Source: Glandiceps talaboti (lineage: Eukaryota > Hemichordata > Enteropneusta > Spengelidae). Taken from it: 64,000 bases of DNA. Positions 11,781-64,000 of the stretch are shown here, piece by piece (within the stretch, counting starts at the first letter, position 1; each line of letters begins with the position of its first letter). Position numbers and translations under genes: made by a program. A model generated the notes under the pieces. That model saw only the letters and a program-made list of their open reading frames with translations. It made no database searches and was not told the origin of the DNA. Location of the stretch: positions 10,813,391-10,877,390 of the forward strand of contig NC_135564.1 of assembly GCF_964340395.1 (NCBI RefSeq). Direction: 5' to 3'.

Positions 11781-12046
11781 GGCCTTTCCAAAATTTGCCA
11801 TGATGGCGCTATACTTCCTGTCTGTGTGTACCTTGGAGGTATACATGGTAGAGGTTACTCGGTTAATCAGACAGCACTGCTGCTTTCCTCGATGTCTGAA
11901 CAATATGAAAAATATCCGATTTACAATTCTACAGAATACCAAGGGACAAAGCTCTTAAGAAACAGTACTATGAGGTGATGATACCCTCAATTTGAGCGAG
12001 GGCGTTGTATTCTCAATTTCCAGTTTGCCGTCTGAAATGGCCTATT
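11781..12046 (+). mobile_element. MITE family A, copy 1
   Basis: About 266 bp. Left end GGCCTTTCCAAAATTTGCCA; right end complement of AATAGGCCATTTC, so short inverted termini AATAGGCC. Two further copies: 16722-16998 and a left-truncated one at about 57999-58170. No coding capacity. Confidence 0.8.
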
Positions 12047-12320
12047 AGTAGGATGTCACTAGTCTTTCAGTACCCTGTAATATCACAGATGTGATGACTA
12101 ACTGTGGCACATCATTGTGAACCAAAGTCTCTTTTACGGCACCGTCTATATACTCACTGTTATATTTTAAAGTATCACGGAAGACATATCAGCTCTGATT
12201 TGCAAGAATGATTGTGGCACAGTTGCTTATTCTACAGACTTATGTAATATATTTGAATCTATAATCAGAATTTTGCATGGGCAACTAAAACTAACATTGA
12301 ATATATTCTACATGCTAAAT

Positions 12321-12557
12321 AGAATCCAATATGGCCACCAAATACTGCATTAACTCTCGGGGGCAAAAATAGAATCCAATATGGCCACCAAATACTGCAT
12401 TAACTCTCGGGGGCAAAAATAGAATCCAATATGGCCACCAAATACTGCATTAACTCTCGGGGGCAAAAATAGAATCCAATATGGCCACCAAATACTGCAT
12501 TAACTCTCGGGGGCAAAAATAGAATCCAATATGGCCACCAAATACTGCATTAACTCT
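12321..12557 (+). repeat. 50-bp minisatellite, 4.7 near-identical copies
   Basis: Units begin at 12321, 12371, 12421, 12471 and 12521 (last one partial). The copies look identical, pointing to recent expansion. Unit begins AGAATCCAATATGGCCACCA. Confidence 0.97.
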
Positions 12558-12977
12558 ATGAAAGAATACAATATTATTGATTTCCTTGAAAACAAAATGG
12601 TGAACCCCAAATTTCTGGACTGGGAACAAACCCTTTCATATGGCAAAGTTTGGAAAGATTAGAAGAACTTTGATTTCAGGGAAAATTGGTCCCTGAGGTG
12701 TTTTCTACCTATTTCTACCTATTTTCTAGAAATACATGTAAATGTCACATCAAGGAATCGTATAACTTTAATTTTGCACGGTAGCTGTAGTAAATGTCTA
12801 TATATTTATATTTTAAAACTTTGTTGATGTTTGCATGTATGTCAGGAAGACACACTTATTTCATTGTAATGAAGTCACATATATATTATTTAATGTTGTA
12901 TGAGGAAGACTCTCTTGGTACACTTTGAGGAATCTTTCCTCAATTTCAAAAATTCATGGAATCTACAGCAAATACAT

Positions 12978-13200
12978 TAAAGGCCCAAGTTGGATTAGGA
13001 TTTGAATTTGGGATGTCAAAACCAGTTCTTTGGCAGACCTTTAGAAAAAGATGGTCCTCACCTACAGAATAACTACCAACTCTGTTGTTGAAGGCCTAAT
13101 TCAGATTTGGATTAAAAGTTAGGGTGTGAAAACAGTGTCTGGCAGAGCCATAGAAAATGTTAGTCTAGAACTGAAGGATAGTCTATTTAATCCTTGTGGC
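12978..13200 (+). repeat. Diverged direct duplication (~120 bp) and related dispersed block
   Basis: GGCCCAAGTTGGATTAGGATTTG is echoed by GGCCTAATTCAGATTTGGATT about 115 bp later. The following block (TTATCTATACATCGACCAGA, about 13256-13325) recurs in diverged form at 48606-48680. Confidence 0.5.
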
Positions 13201-13536
13201 AGTCACTGGTAATTGGCAGCCCTGATGTGAGAACTTTGGATTCAAATATAACACTTATCTATACATCGACCAGACATCAGTTTTCACAAATAACTATTAA
13301 TCCTAATTTGAACTGGGCAGTTAAACATGATTTTTTGACATATTAGAAATACATATTTTCACTTTTACAAATATCAACTAGTAAAATTCTAGAAACTTTG
13401 CATGCATGTCAGATTTCTCATACTGGACAATAAATCATTGATGGAAGGCATTTTCCATGCATTTTACACAACAGGTTGTTGAAAACATTTCCAATGGAAT
13501 GAAGATAGTCTAGGAAGCTACTAGAAGCTTTGGTTA

Positions 13537-25081
<11,545 letters not shown>

Positions 25082-25323
25082 GTCCAAGATTCGTTAACAC
25101 ACTTAAACGAATGTATGTTGTCAATTATCCGTTGTTGTCATGTGAGAGGAAGGAACAATGTGATATCTTTCAAGTTTCAGCACGAGACCGGTCGGTCGCA
25201 TAGGAAGTTCAAAGGTTAAAGGGTAACCGGTAAGGTCGTTCACTGTCGGGTGAGCATTCTAATTTCTACTGTCTGGCAGCCTGCAGCCGACCTCGTCTCT
25301 CGCACAACGAGCTTCCCTTCCAC
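25082..25323. promoter_or_regulatory. Shared divergent promoter of SLC49A4 and ASB1
   Basis: 242 bp separate the two start codons on opposite strands, so both 5' leaders and their promoter elements lie here. The segment is less AT-rich and has more CG dinucleotides than the surrounding introns (for example CGGTCGGTCG near 25192). No TATA box. TCATGTGA at 25138-25145 is an M-box-type site for MITF/TFE factors. Start sites not determined. Confidence 0.8.
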
Positions 25324-25339
25324 ATGTTCCATGACCAAG
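25324..25339 (+). CDS. ASB1: ASB1 exon 1 coding part (or 5' UTR)
   Basis: ATG TTC CAT GAC CAA G then GTAAGT. Sixteen nt leave the single base that exon 2 needs. If translation starts in exon 2 instead, this exon is non-coding. Confidence 0.55.
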
Positions 25340-28300
25340 GTAAGTTTTACCAAAAGGAGTCATCTATCTGTCAGAAGGCAACACATTGAGTGACGTCTTT
25401 TAGTTGTCGTTTTCGTATGGTGCATACAGTTTTAGCTCAGAGGCCGGGCCGCTAGAACTTGCTGACTCGATTGTTGTACCGTACGTATAATATATGTACT
25501 TGACCTCCATTCATGGATGATCATTGTTTCAAACCATTGTTTTCGTAGGTTTACACAACCAAATTTGCGCTACAATAGACATTGAAATGTCACCCTAATG
25601 AACCATTGTAGAATACCCATTGAGGTACTTTTTTTTCTGCTTTTCAACTTCAAGGTTTTAATTTGTCCGATTTAGCTTTTTAGGGTGTACTTGACCCATA
25701 GATGTGAAATTGCATCGGACACCATTTACTTAGAGTAGAAAAACCACACTAGCAGAAGCATAAATTTCAAGTGAAAATGTAGTATTTCACAGTATTACAT
25801 CTGGCACAGACCTATAATGGCACAGCAGCCCTATATGAATTCCTCAACACCCACCCAGGGAAGCATACGATTGATTACAGCCTCTGTATGCATATAGGAT
25901 TAAAAGCACAGACATAGTCCTGTGATCCTACCAGGCCCCAATATTACACACATATATAGCTGGGTTGGGCTGGGGTACAATCACAGTGCATTTAAGTCAG
26001 TACCTTCAATAGCCTAGCCCACCTAGCTTTGTCATAAAAATAAAAACTTTGATATCTTGGGTTACACCATAACTTCCGCTCCACATGCTCCACATACATG
26101 CATTGGTGCACGTGAGAATAGGTCGACCCTCTTGTTCTATTTTGACCCTCTAGCATGAGGTAAAATGTTATTGCAGGTACCAAGAATTGTCCAAGGACTT
26201 TGTCTGCATGGTTTATCTCAAACCAACAACTTGTAGATTCCAAGCAGGCCACTAGCCCTATCTACACGTAGGTCGTCCTACCTGAGGCAGTCCCAAGTCC
26301 TACCTGAGGTAGGATAGATTTGTGTCTACACATAGGAAGGTTACAGCGTAGATGTCGTGCGTTCCGTCCTGACAGTACTATAGGACGAAGTAAGGAGGGT
26401 TTCAGGAAACCTCTCAAAGGTGTCCTAAGTCAGGACGGTTTCAGGACAGGTTCAGGATGCGTTTGCGTCTACACGCGCTTCAAACTATCCTGAATCCTAC
26501 CTCAGGTAGGATTTTTAGTGCCGTGTAGACGGGGCTACTGTAACCTCCATCATTATGACTCTGAGTCCAAGGTGATAAATTTGATGACCAGTTTTAGTTT
26601 TAAACCATTTGCTTGTTTTACTTACAACAGGCCATTTACAAGACTATGGTGATGCAATGATAATGGCAGAAGAGCAGACAGTCTACGAAGATGAATGTCA
26701 ATGGCCCATTCACCCCAGAGATTCATTTCTTCATCAGGCAGCTTACATAGGCCATCTAGGAAAACTGCAAGAATGTCTTAGAGACAAGAAGAATCTGAGA
26801 ATGATTGACAGTAAAAATCGTCTGGGTTGTACACCATTACGACTTGCAGCAACCAAAGGAAACAAAGCATGTCTTGAATGTTTATTGAAGTATGGTTGTA
26901 AAGTGGATATAGCAGATATGAAAGCTCAAACTGCATTGTATATGGCAGTACAGAATAATCACATTGAATGTGTCAGAACTTTGTTGAAAGTGGGTGCAAA
27001 TCCGAATGGTGACGCAGGTCATTTGTGTACACCACTGTATATTGCTGCTATGCGTGGTTCACTACTGTGTATACAGGAATTGTTAGATTATGGTGCTGAC
27101 ATCAACTCCGCACAAATTCTAGCAGGTTCATTCAACAGTACTGCATTATATATCAGTTTTACATACCAACACATGGACTGCTTTAAGTGGTTGCTGTGTT
27201 CAGGAGCAGATCCTAACTATGGTATCAGTTCTAGTGGTACTCATCCTACCATCATTTCACCATCTCTGTTTAATGCTGCTGTCAGGAGAAGAGAACAATC
27301 ATGGATACAACTCTTAGTTGACTTCGATGCTTTTCTAGATCTTAACGATGACAATCTCAGAAGACTGCAGAATCCCCATGACAACGATAAAGAGTTTATG
27401 GAATTTCTCTTTTCAACAATTCGTAAGTATTGCTTGAATTAAAATTCATCACCCAGTCTCTTTTCTACTAGTAGGCCATAAAGTACATTCCTGGGAGCAT
27501 TCTTATCATCCCTTCCCCATTTGTAGAAAGAGGTGATTATAAGAGTGCACATTATGGCTGATCTTCAGTCTATCGCTCGCAGACCAATGAATGCAGTTGG
27601 TTCATATTGTACTTGGGTTTAGTATAATGAATACTATTTGGTCATTGGTCAATACACTGAACTACCAGTATGTGCAACCAAAACTGTTGTTTCCTTTATC
27701 TGGAGTCATATACTGTATTAGTTCAAAGTCGGTGTCAATGGTAACCGCTCGGGTTATCAGTGCTCGAGCGGTTAGCTCGTACGCCTCTTACCTCTGCAGC
27801 CTGGGTTCAAACCCACCAGGTACCAGCATGGGTTTGATTAAAATTTACCACGACGTAAGTAAGAAGAGTGTTGTTCAGTTTGCAGGTTTTCCCCAGGTAC
27901 TTCGGTTTCCTCCTGCACTAACACTGAACCAAATGAGCCTATAAATGGGACCTGCTCCCGTTGGTTATTCAATAAATAAATAAAGTCAGAGTGCAAATTA
28001 GTTACCTGAAATCTACAAGTCTACATCATTGAATTGTATATAGAATAAAGGCTGAAGAAGTCTGATTGATATAGCCATAATATACTATGTAAAGTACTTA
28101 CACTCTTGACTTCAGAACTAATACAAAAATACCAATATGTAGTGTTCAGGTGTTTTAGCATAACTTACAATGTCATCCTGGGGTATCCACAGAAGAAATG
28201 AAATATTTGGAATTTTGGCCTAATTTCAAAATAACCAGTCTCTATCTTATGATAATGAACTTTTTATTTTCAGAGTGAGTTTGTTCAAGAGATATTTGGT

Positions 28301-28628
28301 TCATAGTTCCAAGGCATGGTGATTTGTACTTTGCAAGACTATTCTGCAATTGAGTAGCTTTCAAATTTTTTTGTACTGGTAGTTAGCAAGACTTGAGAAA
28401 TATAACATTTTGTGAAACTTGAGGAATCAAAGCTAAGAGTAAAAACTAGTATGAAAGAATTAATTGTTTTACGTGATTTTATATTCTTTTCCTCTAACAG
28501 ATATCCCAAGAACTTTGAAATCACTGTGCCGAATAACGATCCGTAAACTCTTCAGTTACCATCGACTTTACAAAATCAAGAATTTACCTCTTCCAAGAGC
28601 ACTGAAGGATTACCTATTTCACAAGTGA
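25324..28628 (+). CDS. ASB1: Ankyrin repeat and SOCS box protein 1
   Basis: Substrate receptor of a Cullin-5/Elongin-B/C E3 ubiquitin ligase. Exons 25324-25339, 26631-27422, 28501-28628; 936 nt, 311 residues (human 335). About six ankyrin repeats span residues 36-240: SFLHQAAYIGHL, TPLRLAATKGNKACLECLL, TALYMAVQNNHIECVRTLL, TPLYIAAMRGSLLCIQELL, TALYISFTYQHMDCFKWLL and LFNAAVRRREQSWIQLLV. The SOCS box (271-311) has an Elongin BC-box IPRTLKSLCRI and a Cul5-box-like LPLPRALKDYL, matching human VPRTLLCLCRV and LPLPDPIKKFL. The ATG at 25324 (MFHDQ) is the only exon-1 ATG in phase; initiation at 26657 (MIMAEEQ) or 26663 (MAEEQ; human starts MAEGG) is the alternative. Confidence 0.93.
26065..26190 (+). 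mobile_element. Dispersed repeat family E, copy 1
   Basis: ACACCATAACTTCCGCTCCA through CTTGTTCTATTTTGACCCTC and CTAGCATGAG, matched at about 75-80% by 31461-31573. ASB1 intron 1. Both copies neighbour other elements, so E may be part of a longer unit. Confidence 0.6.
26253..26537. mobile_element. MITE with TAGCCC termini (family F)
   Basis: About 285 bp in ASB1 intron 1. Left end TAGCCCTATCTACACG, right end the inverse of TAGCCCCGTCTACACG; TA at both outer edges may be the target duplication. Interior is rich in inverted CCTACCTGAGGTAGGA palindromes and more CG-rich than its surroundings. Confidence 0.8.
26631..27422 (+). CDS. ASB1: ASB1 exon 2 (ankyrin repeats)
   Basis: Acceptor TTACAACAG at 26630, donor GTAAGT at 27423. 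Carries all ankyrin repeats. Candidate internal starts at 26657 and 26663. Confidence 0.94.
27739..27981 (+). mobile_element. tRNA-derived SINE
   Basis: Head with A-box-like TGCTCGAGCGGTTAG (27761) and B box GGGTTCAAACCC (27803-27814), a body containing GGTACTTCGGTTTCCTCCTG, and an (AATA)n tail. Imperfect 14-15-bp duplications flank it (AAAGTCGGTGTCAA at 27725 and AAAGTCAGAGTGCAA at 27982), as expected for LINE-driven insertion. ASB1 intron 2, sense orientation. Confidence 0.82.
28501..28628 (+). CDS. ASB1: ASB1 exon 3 (SOCS box)
   Basis: Acceptor CCTCTAACAG at 28500; HIPRTLKSLCRITIRKL through LPLPRALKDYLFHK, stop TGA at 28626-28628. Without this exon the open frame of exon 2 would end after a few intron-coded residues. 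Confidence 0.95.
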
Positions 28629-29255
28629 CATTTCCATTGAAGTCGGTAATGGTCTGCTGTGTTGGATTCATGAATGCTAGAAATAAGTTTATTGCAATAA
28701 TTGCAGTTTCAAGACTACAGTGTTGAGAACCCATCACCATGAAATCTGCAGTTTCAAGACAACACCGTTGAGAACCCATCACCATGAATTCTGCACTTTC
28801 AAGACTACAGTGTTGAGAACCCATCGCCATGAATTCTGCAGTTTCAAGACTACACCGTTGAGAACCCATCACCATGAATTCTGCACTTTCAAGACTACAC
28901 CATTGAGAACCCATCACCATGAAATCTGCAGTTTCAAGACTACACCATTGAGAACCCATCACCATGAAATCTGCAGTTTCAAGACTACACTGTTGAGAAC
29001 CCATCACCATGAATTCTGCACTTTCAAAACTACATGGTTGAGAACCCATCACCATGAATTCTGCAGTTTCAAGACTACACCATTGAGAACCCATCACCAT
29101 GAATTCTGCATTTTCAAAACTACATGGTTGAGAACCCATCACCATGAATTCTGCAGTTTCAAGACTACACCATTGAGATCCCATCACCATGAATTCTGCA
29201 GTTTCAAGACAACACCGATTTAGATTTACAGAAATAAAAGAATTTTAATAATGAA
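28629..29255 (+). other. ASB1: ASB1 3' UTR
   Basis: Follows the TGA at 28628 and probably ends after AATAAA at 29233-29238. Most of it is the 45-bp minisatellite described separately. Confidence 0.6.
28703..29218 (+). repeat. 45-bp minisatellite in ASB1 3' UTR, ~11 copies
   Basis: Units such as GAGAACCCATCACCATGAAT followed by TCTGCAGTTTCAAGACTACA, repeated about 11 times with few changes. Because 45 is a multiple of three, both strands stay open for 160-200 codons, but neither frame looks like a gene. Confidence 0.95.
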
Positions 29256-31060
29256 TACATTTCCAATAGGAGAACTCTGTTTTCAATATGAGACAATCGG
29301 CCACCATCCTTTGACTTACCAATTTCTGAAACTGGTAGCCCACTGGGACTACCAAAGAAAAAAGTTAATTTAAAGCCCTGTCATTGTACGATGCACATGC
29401 AGTGATGCATACATGTACACTACAACAAGAATCTACCTCACTGTGAATATCAAGAGAGATTTATTATGTTGTGCAAGGACAGAACATTATTCTAGAAAAG
29501 GACTGCATGTATCTGAGGTAATTGTTGCCTAAACTCGTAGATCTTTCTTAAAGTATAGATTGAATCTACCTCGTCCTTTTCCAACATGAACCATATACAG
29601 TTACACAATGGACATTGTAGAAATTGACATTAGTTATCAAGAGAAAGCAATATACAAACTCACGGACCACACAGTTGATCCAAACCTAACATAGTTTATC
29701 ATAACACTGTCCATCACTACATAACACAGCACAGTCAATAAAATCACAAAAACTGCCTCACAGACACAAACAGCACTGCAATCAATCAAAAATACAGTTG
29801 TTTTTTTCTCTTTAATATTTTTTCTACCATGTTGCTTTAAAATCGGTTCCTTGTTTTGAGTTTATTTGAATTCCGTTTTTGATCACCAATTCTATATGCA
29901 AAAGAGTTTTTTGATCTCCAAGTAAAAAAAGGGTTAGCACTTTGGGAACACATGTGCATGTGTGTTTGGTATTTTAAATTCTTCTCATCATCAGAAACAG
30001 AATGTGATCAGCTAGTAAGTTTCAGTAAATGAATCGAGCTGGAAACCCCTCCCCTAAAGGGAATGGATTTCACTTTCTGATATTATGCAGGAAACTAATG
30101 AAGTCAAGTCCCTAAGATTGACCAGAGGCATATGAGTCCTTGATATGTCTAGAAACTGCTCATCTCTTCACTGGCCTCTCGATCTGTAAAATATTAACAC
30201 TAGTAATCAATAAATGCAATATTGTACATAGCCAAGTTGTAGTTGTGTGCCTTTGAAATTTACATATTTTTCTAGATAGATTAGTAATGACCATCAACAG
30301 GATCTTTTGGCATGAACTTGGTCTGTCATTCTGTCCATGCATTACATCTGACTATTTACATTGATCAAATGACAGTACTTATCTTTTCCTTGCTAATCAT
30401 AGACACAAACTAAAATGTAGAACTTGTATGTTACTTAAAGTGGCACAAGCTGAGCTTGTAAGTTAATTGACTTGAGTGAAAATACTTACATAAAACCATA
30501 CCTAAACTATAATATTAGTATGTCGCAGCCTTCGATGACACTGTTGGTAGTATAATAGCGATTTCCTCAACATTTTATTATATGTATAATAAATGATGTC
30601 ATTGAAACATTTATTCCTAAGTACCAAGTTTGAGTTTTGTCAATAGCAAATGATGATTGAATATGTTTCAGTAATTAGACTACTAATCCTACTAAAAACT
30701 TATTAACTCATCTCATGTCCTTTGAGTTTATTTGAATTCCATTGCCAAGTTGTTCAGCCCTATCAAGCTTTGTGAGTGCTGGCTGATAGCATGGCATGAA
30801 GGTCGTGTCTCACAGACTACTATCCTAAGCCTTTCAATGTCAAATAATGAAGACAAGTTAAAAGAGACATAGACTAATGAAGCAGATGTGTATATTAAGT
30901 ACTCGCTTCTTCCACAGTACCTTGTTAGGCGAAGTTTTCTTTGTTGATTTCTTACCTTTGCTATGATGAAGTTTAATTACAATTATCTGTCATTTTTGAT
31001 TCTTGCAATAGTATTTTACCACCTGGACAAGTGATAAATTTATATGCATATGTGCCAGAG
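29256..31060. other. ASB1-GPATCH8 spacer, left part
   Basis: AT-rich; no exon, RNA gene or repeat could be supported. Confidence 0.5.
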
Positions 31061-31064
31061 ATTA

Positions 31065-31405
31065 CTTGCACCTGTGTGCGTGCATACTACTGGTAGTGGT
31101 ATTTGCACTGCACGAAAACATTACACCTGCATGCAAATGATATGCAAATGAGGACGTAATCATTTGTTGTACACAAAAGCACATGATTGCATAGTGTCAT
31201 TTTTGTGGAAATTTATTGTCTCGGATAAACATATGATTGTAATAATAACAACCCCATGCTGCCAAGTGCAAGTGGGGGTGGGGGTGGGGGATATTTGCAC
31301 TTGTGCTTGTAGTGTTTTCTGCTTGCTACGCACGTGAAATTACTGCCACAGAGAAAACATACTGCAAGCACTCACGGAAATACCCTAAGTATGCCACACT
31401 TGCAC
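31065..31405 (+). mobile_element. Dispersed element with terminal hairpin, copy 2 (family D)
   Basis: Opposite orientation to the copy at 8150-8460. Shares ATGCAAATGATATGCAAATG and the hairpin built on TTGTGCTTGTAGTGTTTTCT against its inverse at 31351-31385. A family E copy follows directly. Confidence 0.6.
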
Positions 31406-31460
31406 TTGTGCGTCATGGGGTTCTGTTATATGATCATTTGATTTGTTGGTTGGTTGACAC

Positions 31461-31573
31461 CATTACCTCAGCTCCACACGCTACTATAGGCACATGTGAA
31501 AATAAATCTACCTTCTTGTTCTATTTTGACCTTCTAGCATGAAATGAAACACTACAGCAGGTACTGAGAAATG
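31461..31573 (+). mobile_element. Dispersed repeat family E, copy 2
   Basis: ACACCATTACCTCAGCTCCA through CTTGTTCTATTTTGACCTTC and GCAGGTACTGAGAA; partner of 26065-26190. Confidence 0.6.
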
Positions 31574-32179
31574 GGTATAGTTTTCAGAGATTTTTTTTTT
31601 AAAGCATTTTCTTTTTCAGTTTCATGATGATGTGGGTTTCTGTACATTTTCCAAAATACTGTGTTGGATTAAATTTTCTATGAAGATTTGTTACGAAGTT
31701 CAATTCTGATTATTTCAAACTGGGCATGTTTTTCAAAAAGTGTGACATATCAGTTGCATACTATTTAATTTTGTTTTCTGTATAATTTTACCTGGACAGG
31801 AGAGGAGGAGCTATTTATAACTGGTTTATACTAATATAGTTTGTAAATGGAATTCTTCCAACAGTAGGATTGTATTTGTTGATTTACTTGAATTTTAAAT
31901 AATGTAAAAAATAATAAATAATAGTATTGATAATTATCATTATAGTAGTACTGTACATTATTACATGATATTACATTTATTGTAATCAGTAATGAGTGTT
32001 ATACCAAGAGCAAGCCAAGTTGTGCATGTTCCGACAGAAAATATGCAATTTATTCCCTCGTTGTTCACATCATTTGGTTCTACTTGATATATAAGTCAAG
32101 GTGTTCAGAATTATGAATATTTTCCCCAAGTTTTCTTAAATTAAGCTTGCACAGGTATGATTATATTACTCTCAAATAT

Positions 32180-32310
32180 GATGTATTTCTTCATTTACCT
32201 GGGAAATGCTCGTAACGTAAGAGTGTGTCACTTCTCACCTTATAGTGACATCGCTCCTCATGACGCTCATATTTTATGAAGCTGAACAACGAAAAACATT
32301 GGGGAATGAT
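32180..32310. mobile_element. Foldback element family C, copy 4 (diverged)
   Basis: TTTCTTCATTTACCTGGGAA at left, ATTTTATGAAGCTGAACAAC and GAAAAACATTGGGGAAT at right; the arms are eroded compared with 22830-22960. Confidence 0.5.
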
Positions 32311-32346
32311 ATCTAATTATCACTTGTCCAGTCCTAGTACAGTTGA

Positions 32347-32348
<2 letters not shown>

Positions 32349-32395
<47 letters not shown>

Positions 32396-32422
32396 CGCGT
32401 GCGTGTGTGTGTGTGTGTGCGC
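32349..32422 (+). repeat. (TG)n / (CG)-containing microsatellite
   Basis: TG run passing into GCGTGCGCGTGCG, about 460 bp upstream of the GPATCH8 start; alternating purine-pyrimidine sequence of a kind that can adopt Z-DNA. Confidence 0.9.
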
Positions 32423-32759
32423 ACGCGCGTACAAATACAAAAGTGTCGTGTTGTAAGTGTGATGTCATTACTAGAGATTGTCCCATAAACCCTTGTAGGA
32501 AATCTTCAAAATGGCCAAACACATCTCAGGTGCACAGGATATCTTTACAAGACTTCACAGTTGAATATTAAAGTTACTGAGGTGTTATTTATCACCCAAA
32601 TAATTTTTAAGTTGATAGCAGTAGTCAAAAGTCAATACATTCATGTATATGGAAACAATAACATCGAAAAGGTTTTAATTTTTCTTTTATTCAAATTAAG
32701 TTGAGATCTAAGATGGAAATCTAAGCATTTCTGTACATTTTCTTGGATATTAGATATAC

Positions 32760-32886
32760 CCCAAATCGAATGTTGTCGTTGGTGGTGCTAATCAAGTCTG
32801 GGTGTGCGCCAAATGGATTATCGCCTTATTGGAGAAGTGCAACAACGAACGACAAACGATAATTCCTTTCCTGGCAGTCGGACAAA
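32760..32886 (+). promoter_or_regulatory. GPATCH8: GPATCH8 5' leader with two upstream ATGs
   Basis: Two ATGs precede the main start. The first, at 32770, is in frame with it but stops at a TAA before 32887. The second, at 32813, is in another frame, runs past the main start and would end in exon 2 after splicing. The main start CAAAATGGCTGG resembles a YY1 site overlapping the ATG. Whether the leader begins upstream of these ATGs is unknown. Confidence 0.45.

Positions 32887-64000
<31,114 letters not shown>

Larger units (their letters stand above)
10260..13536. other. Convergent intergenic spacer / SLC49A4 3' UTR
   Basis: Between two convergent genes. It holds one family A MITE, a 50-bp minisatellite and a diverged ~120-bp direct duplication at about 12978-13200. 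No supportable gene; SLC49A4's 3' UTR occupies the right part to an unknown extent (an AATAAA on the minus strand lies near 11153). Confidence 0.6.

Noticed and set aside
25085-25087. TTG as an upstream start for SLC49A4
   Set aside because: The ATG at 25079-25081 two codons downstream is the normal start; nothing supports non-ATG initiation.
27755-27835. Possible functional tRNA gene
   Set aside because: A and B boxes are present, but no acceptor stem pairing is evident and it continues into a SINE body with an A-rich tail.
27591-27944. 117-codon frame
   Set aside because: Runs through the SINE and surrounding intron; ends inside the SINE body and has no protein-like pattern.
28576-29223. 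Long open frames on both strands (about 167 and 204 codons)
   Set aside because: They are produced by the 45-bp minisatellite, whose length is a multiple of three; no start context, splice signal or family resemblance.

Overview
The window is animal nuclear DNA. It is AT-rich, with many short coding exons joined by GT-AG introns, dense (TG)n, (CA)n, (AT)n and (ATGT)n microsatellites, several minisatellites, and many short non-autonomous transposon copies. The proteins are orthologues of conserved bilaterian genes but clearly diverged from the vertebrate versions. This suggests an invertebrate, probably marine (lophotrochozoan or invertebrate deuterostome); the species cannot be fixed from the sequence alone.

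Four protein-coding genes are resolved exon by exon by splice-site phase and recalled similarity to human proteins. (1) 603-9592, plus: AARSD1, the alanyl-tRNA trans-editing protein, complete except for a short first coding exon left of the window; it includes an 18-nt microexon. (2) 25081-13537, minus: SLC49A4 (DIRC2), a lysosomal major-facilitator transporter in 11 exons, 502 residues. (3) 25324-28628, plus: ASB1, an ankyrin-repeat/SOCS-box substrate receptor of a Cullin-5 ubiquitin ligase, in 3 exons. (4) 32887 to beyond 64000, plus: GPATCH8, a G-patch, zinc-finger and RS-rich splicing-associated protein, with 8 exons visible and the last one cut by the window end. All exon joins keep frame.

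Layout: AARSD1 and SLC49A4 converge on a 3.9-kb spacer (9593-13536). SLC49A4 and ASB1 are head to head, with only 242 bp between start codons (25082-25323), so they very likely share a bidirectional promoter. ASB1 and GPATCH8 follow in tandem, separated by about 4.3 kb. The four proteins act in different places (tRNA quality control, lysosomal transport, ubiquitin ligation, RNA processing), so this is a chromosomal neighbourhood and not a functional cassette.

Introns and spacers hold at least six families of miniature inverted-repeat or foldback elements, several in two to four copies here, one tRNA-derived SINE with target duplications, minisatellites of 24, 36, 45, 50 and about 81 bp, and a degenerate ~100-bp satellite-like array. 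The 24-bp array is coding: it gives GPATCH8 a run of about 15 acidic/Ser-Thr octapeptides. No retrovirus, LTR element, Polinton, CRISPR array, rRNA or convincing tRNA gene was seen. No multi-gene undescribed system is apparent; the most interesting points are the coding octapeptide array, the divergent promoter, the element families and a candidate poison exon in GPATCH8.
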